Shown: in pieces, positions 26,663 to 34,046 of the stretch
Layout: each line of letters begins with the position of its first letter
Position numbering within the stretch: the stretch's first letter is position 1
NCBI GenBank assembly: GCA_963729215.1
Contig: CAVSND010000027.1
Location: forward strand, 1 to 64,000
Origin: CAVQJU01 sp963729215
GTDB taxonomy: Bacteria > Acidobacteriota > Vicinamibacteria > Vicinamibacterales > CAVVIG01
DNA: 64,000 bases
Direction of reading: 5' to 3'
Translations under genes and position numbers: made by a program
Notes under the pieces: generated by a model
Databases searched by the model: none
Told to the model about the DNA's origin: nothing
Seen by the model: only the letters and a program-made list of their open reading frames with translations

Positions 26663-28233
26663 TTAGCGTAATCCGTCGCGCGCGTTTCTCTGATGACGGT
26701 GACTTTGATCTGTCCCGGGTACTCGAGCTCGTTTTCGATCCGGCGCGCGATGTCCTTCGAGAGCCAGATGGCCTCTTCGTCCGAGATCTTCTCGCTCTCG
26801 ACCATGATCCGGATTTCGCGGCCGGCCTGCAGCGCGAACGACTTGGAGACACCCTTGAAGGAGTCGGCGATGCCTTCGAGCTTCTCGAGACGCTTGACGT
26901 AGGACTCGAGGATATCGCGGCGCGCGCCGGGGCGGGCCGCCGAGATCGCGTCGGCGGCCTGGACGATCATCGCCTCGAGCGAGGGCCAGTCGATGTCCAT
27001 GTGGTGCGCCGCCATGGCCATCACCACCGCTTCGCTTTCGCCGTGCTTGCGCAGGAAATCGATGCCGATCTGGAGGTGCGTGCCCTCCATCTCGCGATCG
27101 ATCGCCTTGCCGATATCGTGGACGAACGCCGCGCGGACGGCGACATGCGCGTCCAGCCCGACTTCGCGCGCCATGATCCCCGCCAGGCGGGCCACCTCGG
27201 CCGAGTGCGCCAGGACGTTCTGGCCGTAGCTGGTCCGGTACCGCAGGCGCCCCATCAGGCGGCAGATGTCCGGATGCAGATCGTGCAGTCCGAGGTCGAA
27301 CGCGACGGCTTCGCCCTCCTTGCGCATCGACTCGTCGGTCTCGTCCTTCACCTTCTGGACGACTTCCTCGATCCGCGCGGGGTGAATGCGGCCGTCCGCA
27401 ATGAGACGCTCGATGGCCTGCTTGGCGATCTCGCGTCGATAGGGATCGAAGCCGGACAGGATGATCGCGCCCGGCGTGTCGTCCACGATGAGATCGACGC
27501 CGGTGGCCATCTCGAGGGCGCGGATGTTGCGGCCCTCTCGTCCGATGATCCGGCCCTTGAGATCGTCGCTTGGCAGGTCAACGACCGACACGGTGGTTTC
27601 GACGGCGTGCTCGCCGGCGCAGCGCTGAATGGCCTGGGTGATGTAGTGCTTCGCGCGGTCCACCGCCGTTTCGCGCGCTTCGGCGTCGAGGCGCTTCAGC
27701 AGATTGGCCGATTCGTGGCGGGCCTGATCTTCGATCTGCTTGATCAGGAGTTCCTTGGCTTCGTCCGCCGTCAGGCTCGCGACTCGCTCGAGCTCGTGCT
27801 GCTGACGCGCCACCAGTTCTTCGTATTTCCTGGTGGCGGCGGCCACCGACGTCTCGCGGCCGGCCACGGCACGATCGCGCGAGGCCACTTCCTTCTCGAC
27901 GCGGTCGATCATCGCCTGCCGATCGTTGAGCAGCGCCTCGCGCTTGGTCAGCGTCTGCTCGAGCGCAACGGCCTGTTGACGCTCCTGGCGGGCGTGCTGC
28001 TCGGACGCGACGATGAGCTCGTGCGCCTTCTCCTTGGCGGAGAGGATCGCCTCCTTCTTGAGCGCCTCGGCGTCGCGTTCGGCGTCCTTGACGAGCCGCG
28101 CGACCTGCTCTTGGGCGCGGCCGATGGTGTCGGCGGCGATGCGTTTGCGGCTCGCCACCCAGAAGGCGAACACACCAGCAGCCACCACCAGCGTGATGGC
28201 CAGATTGACGACGTATCCGAGTATCGGCAACAC
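26659..28233 (-). CDS. rny: Ribonuclease Y
   Basis: Membrane-anchored endoribonuclease initiating mRNA decay. 524 residues: N-terminal membrane helix (LGYVVNLAITLVVAAGVFAF), a coiled coil to about residue 195, a KH domain with GRIIGREGRNIRALE, and an HD domain with VLAHSAEVA, AAFVHDIGKAID and AAHHMDIDW. C-terminal part has GREIRIMVESEKI, the usual ending. Start ATG 28233. It lies downstream of 6S RNA and zapA and is coupled to thiL by a 4-base overlap. Confidence 0.96.
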   Translation of the reverse strand: MLPILGYVVNLAITLVVAAGVFAFWVASRKRIAADTIGRAQEQVARLVKDAERDAEALKKEAILSAKEKAHELIVASEQHARQERQQAVALEQTLTKREALLNDRQAMIDRVEKEVASRDRAVAGRETSVAAATRKYEELVARQQHELERVASLTADEAKELLIKQIEDQARHESANLLKRLDAEARETAVDRAKHYITQAIQRCAGEHAVETTVSVVDLPSDDLKGRIIGREGRNIRALEMATGVDLIVDDTPGAIILSGFDPYRREIAKQAIERLIADGRIHPARIEEVVQKVKDETDESMRKEGEAVAFDLGLHDLHPDICRLMGRLRYRTSYGQNVLAHSAEVARLAGIMAREVGLDAHVAVRAAFVHDIGKAIDREMEGTHLQIGIDFLRKHGESEAVVMAMAAHHMDIDWPSLEAMIVQAADAISAARPGARRDILESYVKRLEKLEGIADSFKGVSKSFALQAGREIRIMVESEKISDEEAIWLSKDIARRIENELEYPGQIKVTVIRETRATDYAK

Positions 28234-28374
28234 GCGTGACGTCCTTTCCCGTGACCCACATCGGGCGTGCGTGGGGGCCGGCGCCGCGCGCGGGGAAATG
28301 CCCCGCGAAAAAAATGGCCGCGACCCTCGGCCCGCCGATGCACGGACGGAAGGAGGGGAACGGCCCCTGATCTA

Positions 28375-28500
28375 GCAACTGGTGATGAACGCGCGGAAGA
28401 GATCCCCGCTTTGCCGTGTGAGGAGGTTGTTGAACCTGCGTAAACAGGTGGAACCGCTCAAATAAGCCGCGCTTCAGGCTTCCTCTTGCAGAGGCATGCA
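28375..28500 (-). ncRNA. ssrS: Probable 6S RNA
   Basis: The minus strand between zapA and rny, a position where 6S RNA is often found (downstream of zapA), folds into a long irregular rod. UGAAGCGCGG near the 5' side pairs with CCGCGCGUUCA near the 3' side, GGAAG with CUUCC, enclosing a wide loop with an inner hairpin ACCUG-UUUACG-CAGGU. That open bubble with a small hairpin imitates a melted promoter, the hallmark of 6S RNA, which sequesters sigma70 RNA polymerase. Ends are approximate. Confidence 0.6.
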
Positions 28501-28614
28501 CACCACGCGGCGTCGCGACTCACTTAGGTGAAACGTTGGCTCAAGCAGCCTTCCGTCATCACGCGCAAAGCAGGGAACTCGAACGCTGGGGGAATCTTAG
28601 CCCTTCCGGGTTCA

Positions 28615-28697
28615 GGGTTCAAGGTTCACAGAAGTTCAAGAGTTCGAGAGTTCGAGAGGTTCGAGAGGTTCGAGGGGTTCGAGGTTCGAGGGACGCT
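28615..28697. repeat. GTTCGAG-type tandem short repeat
   Basis: Imperfect tandem units of the form GGTTCGAGA run between zapA and the 6S RNA. Closely similar units (GGTTCGAGT) reappear in the 3' end of dnaK around 47454-47515. No coding potential. Confidence 0.75.
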
Positions 28698-28704
28698 GCC
28701 GGTT

Positions 28705-28998
28705 TCAGGCGAGGAGGACGCGGTCCAGGATCCGTTCGAGTTCTTCGGCCCGTTCGGCGACCTGGCCATCCTTGGCGCGCATGGTTTCGCGATGCCGGAA
28801 TAGCTCGTCGGCGACGTTCAACGCCGCCAGCACGGCGAGCCGCTGGGGATCGCCGTTGGTCGTCGATTCGCTGGCGGCTCTCATCTTCTCGTCGACGTAC
28901 GTCGCCAGGCGGCTGACGTACTCGGGCTCGAGCGTGGTCCGGATGGGATAACGCTGCCCGAAGATCTCGACCGGAATGACGCGGCCAGAATCAGACAC
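28705..28998 (-). CDS. zapA: Cell division protein ZapA
   Basis: 97 residues. VIPVEIFGQRYPIRTTLEPE is the N-terminal globular domain and YVSRLATYVDEKMRAA the start of the long helix; DPQRLAVLAALNVADELF and the C-terminal coiled coil complete the family. ZapA bundles FtsZ filaments at mid-cell. GTG start at 28998 overlaps the stop of the upstream coiled-coil gene (TAGTG), so the two are co-translated, and 6S RNA follows. Confidence 0.9.
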   Translation of the reverse strand: MSDSGRVIPVEIFGQRYPIRTTLEPEYVSRLATYVDEKMRAASESTTNGDPQRLAVLAALNVADELFRHRETMRAKDGQVAERAEELERILDRVLLA

Positions 28999-29276
28999 TA
29001 GAGATTGAGCGCCTCGAGCTGTTCGAGCATTTCGCCGACGCGTGTCCGGATGACGTCGCGCTGGTCCTTCAGCGCCGTGATCTCCGTCGCCAGCGATTCG
29101 CTCGATGCGGCGCGCGAGCGAAGCGCGTCGATCTCGCTCTTCAGGCGCTGGTTTTCTTCGGCCGCCCGTTTCTGATCGCTCGTCATTCGGTCGACCATCG
29201 CAACGAGGCGCTTGACCTTCTCCTCGAGGCGATCGAGGGGTTCGAGCTCCACGTCGCGCATTGCCGTTTTAGCCAT
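28998..29276 (-). CDS. Small coiled-coil protein, ZapB-like
   Basis: 92 residues from ATG 29276. Nearly all predicted coiled coil: LEPLDRLEEKVKRLVAMVDR, then QKRAAEENQRLKSEIDALRS and ending MLEQLEALNL. The heptad pattern, small size and overlap with zapA match ZapB-like division factors that join ZapA at the Z ring. An in-frame extension to 29351 is translated from repeat sequence (CGTGACT/GAGCCAC units) and is not used here. Confidence 0.78.
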   Translation of the reverse strand: MAKTAMRDVELEPLDRLEEKVKRLVAMVDRMTSDQKRAAEENQRLKSEIDALRSRAASSESLATEITALKDQRDVIRTRVGEMLEQLEALNL

Positions 29277-29284
29277 GTCCGATC

Positions 29285-29358
29285 CTCGTTGCCCGTGACT
29301 CGTGACTCGTTGCTCCTGGCGTCGATCGCCGAGCCACGAGCTACGAGCCACGGAAACC
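29285..29358. repeat. CGTGACT / GAGCCAC short repeats in inverted arrangement
   Basis: CCCGTGACTCGTGACTCG at the left is followed by GAGCCACGAGCTACGAGCCA at the right, forming a loose inverted pair between pheT and the ZapB-like gene. Same family as the heptamers near 33.4, 52.8 and 62.9 kb. Confidence 0.65.
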
Positions 29359-29363
29359 GTTTA

Positions 29364-31427
29364 TTACCTGAGCGCCGCCCCGTGCTCGCGCACGAGCGCC
29401 GCGAGAATCATGTCGACGCTCTGCTGCACTTCGGCGTCGGTCAGCGTCCGATCGGCCGCTTGAAATGTCAGCCGGAGAGAAAGGCTGACTCGGCCGTTCG
29501 GCACGCCCTTGCCCGCGTATCGATCGAACACGCGGACACTGACCAATGGCGCCGGCGCAGACGCGCCTGCCGCCTGAATGGTGCCACGAATGATCTCCGC
29601 AGGCAAGGCATCGTCTATCACAATCGAGAGATCGCGAACGACGAACGGATGACGCGGCAGGGCTCGAACGGCGCCGTCGCCCGGTACGCGAGCGGTCCAG
29701 GCGGCGTCGAGGTCGATCTCGGCCACGAAGATGGCGTCCTGCCGCGGTGCTCCGCGTCCGTCGGCGATGGACGGGGCGAGAAGACCCGCGACGCCGAGCG
29801 GCGAACCGGCGCCGTTGGCGGCGGCAACGCTGATACCGGCGGCATGACCAGCCACCAGAAAGGACGGGGACGCGGGCATGAAGCTGACAGACACGCCGAG
29901 CGCGTCGGCCATCCGCTCGACGATGCCCTTGACGTCGAAGAAATCCACTTCGCGCACGCCGTTCGCCCAATGTTCGGCTGCCGCCCCGGTGCAAGCGAGC
30001 GCGACCGCACGTGTTTCGCCGCGCGCCGTGAAGCGTGTGCCAATCTCAAACAGGAAGACGTCACGGCGACCGTGGCGTCGATTGTGAGCGACGGCATCGA
30101 CGAGTCCCGGCAGCAGGGACGGCCGGAGCGTGTCGAATTTCGCGGACAAGGGGTTCGCGATGCCCACCGTGTCGGCGGCGACCGACTGAAACGGCGCGGC
30201 GGCCTTGCTCTCGATAAACCCGAACGTGACGGCCTCAGACAGCCCGGCCGCGGTGAGCACGCGACGGACGAGCTGGTCGCGCCCAATCCGGGGATCGGGG
30301 GCCGTTGCGGGCTGAACAAGCGGCGGAAATGCCGCCTCGAGGCGGTCGAAACCGTGGTGCCGCCCTACTTCTTCGATGAGATCCACCTCCCGCAGCAGGT
30401 CCACGCGGAACGTTGGCGCGACGACATCCCAGCCGTCGGCGGCTCGCGACACCTCGAGACCCAGCCGGCCGAGGATGCGCTCGACGTCCCGATCAGGAAC
30501 GGCCGCGCCGAGGAGCGCCGCGAGGCGCGCGCGTCGGAGGTGCAGGCGGGCGGGTTCCGTGACGACGGGATAGCGATCCACCAGCGGTCCGGAGACTTGC
30601 CCTGCGCCGATCCGTTCCATGAGCGCGATGGCCCGTTGAAGACCGGCGACAGGCGCACTGACGTCCGCGCCCCGCTCGAATCGGGCCGACGCTTCCGTTT
30701 TCAGCCCAAGTTGTTTGCTCGTGCGGCGCACGGACGCCGGATTGAAAAACGCGCTCTCGAAGACGATGGCGCGCGTGGACGAGGACACCTCGGAGGCCGC
30801 GCCGCCCATCACGCCGGCCACGGCCTGGGGGCGATCCTTGTCGGCGATCACGAGCATGCCGGGCTCGAGCTTGCGTTCGATGCCGTCCAGCGTCCGGATC
30901 GTCTCGCCCCTGGCCGCGCGTCGAATCCGGATCGACCGGCCCGCAAGCTTGTCGAGGTCGAATGCGTGCATCGGCTGGCCGAGCTCCAGCAGGACGTAGT
31001 TCGTCACGTCCACAATCGGGCTGATCGGACGGACGCCGGCCGCCTGCAGGCGCGACGACATCCAGTCGGGCGTTGCGGCCTTCGGGCTGAGATCGGCGAC
31101 GGCCGCCGCGTAGCGGGGACACAGCTCGGCATCTTCGATGGCGATCGCGACTCGATCCGACTCCCCGGCGGGAATAGACGCCGCCGCCGTGGCAGGACCG
31201 GGCGTCATGGGCAGGTCGTAGGCGGTGGCGACCTCGCGAGCCAGCCCGATCACGCTGAGGCAATCGGGGCGGTTGGCGGTGACCTCGAAGTCGATCACCG
31301 CGTCGCCGGCGCCCAGCGCTTCGATCGACGCGACCTCGAACCCGCGCAGCCCGAGCGTCTCGGCGATTTCTTCAGCCGGAGCCTGGACGTCAACGAAGTC
31401 ACGCAGCCACGAAACGACGAGTCGCAT
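29364..31427 (-). CDS. pheT: Phenylalanine-tRNA ligase beta subunit, short form
   Basis: Charges tRNA-Phe together with PheS. 687 residues, about 100 shorter than usual: GLRGFEVASIEALGAGD runs straight into DFEVTANRPDCLSVIGLARE, so the N-terminal tRNA-binding OB-fold normally inserted here is absent. B3/B4 editing domain (ISPIVDVTNYVLLELGQPMH), B5 domains and core (DLLREVDLIEEVGRHHGFD, NPLSAKFDTLRPSLLPGL), and the C-terminal anticodon-binding FDX-ACB domain (LPRHPFVVRDLSIVI, FDRYAGKGVPNGRVSLSLRL) are all present. Part of the thrS to rny operon. Confidence 0.95.
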   Translation of the reverse strand: MRLVVSWLRDFVDVQAPAEEIAETLGLRGFEVASIEALGAGDAVIDFEVTANRPDCLSVIGLAREVATAYDLPMTPGPATAAASIPAGESDRVAIAIEDAELCPRYAAAVADLSPKAATPDWMSSRLQAAGVRPISPIVDVTNYVLLELGQPMHAFDLDKLAGRSIRIRRAARGETIRTLDGIERKLEPGMLVIADKDRPQAVAGVMGGAASEVSSSTRAIVFESAFFNPASVRRTSKQLGLKTEASARFERGADVSAPVAGLQRAIALMERIGAGQVSGPLVDRYPVVTEPARLHLRRARLAALLGAAVPDRDVERILGRLGLEVSRAADGWDVVAPTFRVDLLREVDLIEEVGRHHGFDRLEAAFPPLVQPATAPDPRIGRDQLVRRVLTAAGLSEAVTFGFIESKAAAPFQSVAADTVGIANPLSAKFDTLRPSLLPGLVDAVAHNRRHGRRDVFLFEIGTRFTARGETRAVALACTGAAAEHWANGVREVDFFDVKGIVERMADALGVSVSFMPASPSFLVAGHAAGISVAAANGAGSPLGVAGLLAPSIADGRGAPRQDAIFVAEIDLDAAWTARVPGDGAVRALPRHPFVVRDLSIVIDDALPAEIIRGTIQAAGASAPAPLVSVRVFDRYAGKGVPNGRVSLSLRLTFQAADRTLTDAEVQQSVDMILAALVREHGAALR

Positions 31428-31435
31428 TTAGTTCA

Positions 31436-31540
31436 GGGGCCTGTGCATCACGAAGGCACGAAGAACACGAAGGTCACAAAGTATTTTCGTGACAAGCTGA
31501 TCCCGCGTTGCTTCGTGGCCTTCGTGACTTCGTGATGGAA
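31436..31540. repeat. CACGAAG repeats forming an intercistronic hairpin (pheS-pheT)
   Basis: ATCACGAAGGCACGAAG at the left end (31448-31464) is largely complementary to CTTCGTGACTTCGTGAT at the right end (31519-31535), with further CACGAAG units inside. The two arms can form a long stem-loop in the transcript between pheS and pheT. Confidence 0.75.
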
Positions 31541-31548
31541 GCGCTCAT

Positions 31549-32616
31549 TTAGTACGACCAGTACGGGAACTGTTCCAGGAACCGCAGGTCGTTTTCGTAG
31601 AACAGCCTGATGTCCTCGACCTGGTATTTCAGGATCGCGATCCGCTCGATGCCGATGCCCCACGCGAAACCGGTATAGCGCTCGGCGTCGTAGCCCACGG
31701 CTTCGAACACCGCGGGGTGCACCATGCCGCAGCCGCCGATTTCGATCCATCCGGTCTTCTTGCACATCGCGCAGCCGGCGCCATCGCACTGCCAGCAGCT
31801 CAGGTCGATTTCGGCGCTCGGCTCGGTGTACGGAAAAAAGCTCGGGCGGAACCGGAGTCGGGTTGTCGGCGAGAACGTCTGACGCGCGAAAGCCAGCAGC
31901 GTGCCTTTCAGATGCGCCAGCGACAAGCCTTCCGCCACCGCCAGGCCTTCGATCTGGGCGAACGCGGGCGAGTGGGTCAAGTCCAGATCGTCGCGGCGAT
32001 AGACGCGGCCGGGCACGACGATGCGGATCGGCGGCGTGTGTGCCTGCATGTACCGAATCTGCATCGATGACGTATGCGTCCGCAGGAGCGTACGCACGTC
32101 GGCGGGGCCGTCGCCCGCGATGGGCGATGCGAGATAGAGCGTGTCCTGCATGTCCCGCGCGGGATGCGCCGCCGGCATGTTCAGCGCATCGAAGCAGTGC
32201 CAGTCGTCCTCGACTTCGGGCCCTTCGACCGCCGTGAATCCCATACGGGCGAAGATGTCTTCGAGATCGTTGCGGACGATGGTCAGCGGGTGACGCCGCC
32301 CGAGACGGGGAAGCCGGCCGGGCAGCGTGATGTCGATCGCGCCCGCGGGCCGCGCCTGCGCCGACGCCGCGGCCTGGTACTCGGTCCAGCGCGCCTCGAT
32401 CGCCTGCTTCAGCTCGTTGGCGAGCCGGCCGATCTCGCGTTTCCCCTCGGGCGTCGCGCTCCCGATGGCCTGCATCCAGGACGCGACCACGCTGTTCTTG
32501 CGCCCGAGGTAGCGATCGCGCACGGACTGGGCGTCGCGAGGCGAGGCCGCGCCGGCGAGCTCGGTTTCGAACGCGCGGACGTGCGACGCAACGGATTCAG
32601 AATCGGGGAGGCTCAT
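31549..32616 (-). CDS. pheS: Phenylalanine-tRNA ligase alpha subunit
   Basis: 355 residues from ATG 32616. N-terminal coiled coil (HVRAFETELAG and following), then the class II catalytic core: GRLPRLGRRHPLT, FTAVEGPEVEDDWHCFDALN (motif 2 region), HPARDMQDTLY, LLRTHTSSMQIRYMQ, GRVYRRDDLDLTHSPAFAQI and the C-terminal GWIEIGGCGMVHPAVFEAVG and AWGIGIERIAILKY (motif 3). A longer in-frame reading to 32769 only adds translated repeat. Typical length and position upstream of pheT. Confidence 0.95.
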   Translation of the reverse strand: MSLPDSESVASHVRAFETELAGAASPRDAQSVRDRYLGRKNSVVASWMQAIGSATPEGKREIGRLANELKQAIEARWTEYQAAASAQARPAGAIDITLPGRLPRLGRRHPLTIVRNDLEDIFARMGFTAVEGPEVEDDWHCFDALNMPAAHPARDMQDTLYLASPIAGDGPADVRTLLRTHTSSMQIRYMQAHTPPIRIVVPGRVYRRDDLDLTHSPAFAQIEGLAVAEGLSLAHLKGTLLAFARQTFSPTTRLRFRPSFFPYTEPSAEIDLSCWQCDGAGCAMCKKTGWIEIGGCGMVHPAVFEAVGYDAERYTGFAWGIGIERIAILKYQVEDIRLFYENDLRFLEQFPYWSY

Positions 32617-32627
32617 CGAGCGAGGAC

Positions 32628-32700
32628 AGTTAATCACGAAGTCACGAAGGGCACGAAAGGATTTCTTCCCTCGTGGCTTCGTGGCCTCGTGAAAGACCAG
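32628..32700. repeat. CACGAAG / CTTCGTG inverted short repeat (rplT-pheS)
   Basis: AATCACGAAGTCACGAAGGG is followed by CTCGTGGCTTCGTGGCCTCG, complementary in the CACGAAG cores, again forming a hairpin in the gap before pheS. Confidence 0.7.
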
Positions 32701-32713
32701 CGTTCCGGTGCGC

Positions 32714-33085
32714 TCAGGCGCGGGCTGGCGTCTTGGCTGCGGCTTTGGCCTGCTGCGCCAGCGTCGCAAACGCCGCCGGGCTGGCGATGGCCAGCTCGGA
32801 CAGGCTCTTGCGGTCGAGCGTGACGCCGGCGTTCTTCAGCCCGCTGATGAACTGGCCGTAGGTGAGGCCATGCTCGCGCGCGGCCGCGTTGATGCGGACG
32901 ACCCACAGGCGCCTGAAATCGCGCTTCTTGCGGCGCCGGCCGACGAACGCGTACTTGAGCGCCGTATCGACCGATTCTTTCGCGGCGCGATACAGCTTGC
33001 TCTTGTTGGCGTAATAGCCCTTGGCCAGGCCGAGCAGTTTCTTGCGCTTGGCTCGGCGAACGGTTCCTCTTTTTACACGCGGCAT
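32714..33085 (-). CDS. rplT: 50S ribosomal protein L20
   Basis: 123 residues, start MPRVKRGTVRRAKRKKLLGL, then YYANKSKLYRAAKESVD, RKRDFRRLWVVRINAAAREH-like block (KKRDFRRLWVVRINAAARE) and the C-terminal GLTYGQFISGLKNAGVTLDR. Short alanine-rich tail. Binds 23S rRNA early in 50S assembly and, in other bacteria, represses the infC-rpmI-rplT operon. Confidence 0.97.
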   Translation of the reverse strand: MPRVKRGTVRRAKRKKLLGLAKGYYANKSKLYRAAKESVDTALKYAFVGRRRKKRDFRRLWVVRINAAAREHGLTYGQFISGLKNAGVTLDRKSLSELAIASPAAFATLAQQAKAAAKTPARA

Positions 33086-33097
33086 ACTACTTGTCTC

Positions 33098-33193
33098 TCC
33101 AAGTTCGGAAGTGCGAAGTGCAAAGTTTGAAGTAAGTCGAAAGTCTGAATCGTTCCTACTTCGAACTTCATCCTTTGCACTTCAAACTTTCAG
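33098..33193. repeat. GAAGTGCAAAG-type repeats in inverted arrangement (rpmI-rplT)
   Basis: GAAGTGCAAAG at 33115-33125 is exactly complementary to CTTTGCACTTC at 33173-33183, and neighbouring units AAAGTTTGAAGT and ACTTCAAACTTT also pair. The whole rpmI-rplT gap is made of such units, so the intercistronic RNA can form a large hairpin. This lies where L20-dependent control of translation would act in other bacteria, though no known L20 site is recognised. Confidence 0.8.
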
Positions 33194-33201
33194 GTCTCTA
33201 T

Positions 33202-33399
33202 CTATTTGTACGGGAGCATCCGCGCCAGCTTCGGCGTGTCGACGGCGGCGACCGTCGTCGTGCCGCGGAGCCCGCGCTTCCGCTTGGTCGTCTTGCTGCT
33301 CAGGATGTGCTGCTTGAACGCCTTGCTTCGCAGGAACTTCCCGTTTTTCGTTCGCTTGAAGCGCTTGGCGGCGCCTCGATGTGTCTTCAGTTTCGGCAT
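33202..33399 (-). CDS. rpmI: 50S ribosomal protein L35
   Basis: 65 residues, MPKLKTHRGAAKRFKRTKNG, SKAFKQHILSSKTTKRKRGL and ARMLPYK at the end, the complete L35 pattern. Lies between infC and rplT as in most bacteria. Confidence 0.96.
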   Translation of the reverse strand: MPKLKTHRGAAKRFKRTKNGKFLRSKAFKQHILSSKTTKRKRGLRGTTTVAAVDTPKLARMLPYK

Positions 33400-33408
33400 C
33401 GTTTTTTT

Positions 33409-33442
33409 CTCGTGGCTCGTGGCTCGTGGCTCGTTATTCGGA
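33409..33442. repeat. CTCGTGG heptamer repeat (infC-rpmI gap)
   Basis: Three consecutive CTCGTGG units occupy the short gap between infC and rpmI. On the operon (minus) strand these read GAGCCAC, the same heptamer as the arrays near 52.8 and 62.9 kb. Confidence 0.75.
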
Positions 33443-33446
33443 CTTC

Positions 33447-34028
33447 CTAGCTTCGTGTTGCCGCGGCTGCCGCGGGCTTGGCCCGGCCGCCGCCCTGCGG
33501 GCGCCGGCTCAGAATCGTGTGCATCTGGTTGCCTTCCAGCCGGGGCATCGTCTCCGCGATCGCCAGGTCGGCCAGCTCCTGCACGAGCCGCTCGAGAATC
33601 CGGCGGCCAATCTCCGGGTGCGCCATCTCGCGCCCGCGGAAGAAGATCGTCGCTTTCACCTTGTCGCCCTCTTCGAGGAAGCGTTCGATGTGCTTCTTCT
33701 TGAACTGGTAATCGTGTTCGTCGACCTTCGGCCGGAACTTGATCTCTTTGACCTCGATCACCTTCTGGTGCTTGCGGGCTTCCCGGGCGCGCTTCTGCTC
33801 CTGGTACTGGTACTTCCCGAAGTCCATGATGCGGCAGACCGGCGGCACGGCCGTCGGCGAGATCTCGACCAGATCCAGTCCCTTCGTCTTGGCGATGGCC
33901 AGGGCCTGGGGCGGCGGCATGATGCCGAGCTGTTCGCCGGTATCGTCGATCACCCTGATTTCACGGACGCGAATGCGCTCGTTGACGCGGACACGGTCGT
34001 CGCGGCGGGGACTTCGGTCGAAAGCGAT
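33447..34028 (-). CDS. infC: Translation initiation factor IF-3, non-canonical ATC start
   Basis: IF-3 keeps ribosomal subunits apart and proofreads the initiator codon. The family N-terminus RVRVNERIRVREIRVIDDTG is in frame upstream of the first ATG/GTG/TTG, back to an ATC at 34028-34026, which is preceded five bases away by a perfect AAGGAGG (34040-34034). No other start codon is available before in-frame sequence runs into thrS. Starting at ATC gives 193 residues with both domains (GIMPPPQALAIAKTKGLDLV, PPVCRIMDFGKYQYQEQKR, RPKVDEHDYQFKKKH, KVKATIFFRGREM). infC of E. coli starts with AUU and is autoregulated through it; the same logic is inferred here. The C-terminal tail is Ala/Pro/Lys rich. 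Confidence 0.95.
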   Translation of the reverse strand: MAFDRSPRRDDRVRVNERIRVREIRVIDDTGEQLGIMPPPQALAIAKTKGLDLVEISPTAVPPVCRIMDFGKYQYQEQKRAREARKHQKVIEVKEIKFRPKVDEHDYQFKKKHIERFLEEGDKVKATIFFRGREMAHPEIGRRILERLVQELADLAIAETMPRLEGNQMHTILSRRPQGGGRAKPAAAAATRS

Positions 34029-34040
34029 AACTACCTCCTT
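34026..34040 (-). promoter_or_regulatory. Strong Shine-Dalgarno plus ATC start of infC (IF-3 autoregulation)
   Basis: Minus strand AAGGAGGTAGTTATC: consensus ribosome site, five-base spacer and an ATC start. Rare start codons at infC let IF-3 repress its own initiation; this is established for E. coli AUU and inferred here from position and frame. Confidence 0.85.
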
Positions 34041-34046
34041 GACTGC

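Noticed and set aside
27001..28239. 412-codon plus-strand frame opposite rny
   Set aside because: Antisense shadow of RNase Y; composition typical of reversed coding sequence.
29289..31535. 748-codon plus-strand frame opposite pheT
   Set aside because: Exact antisense of pheT with no recognisable domain; a GC-skew artefact.
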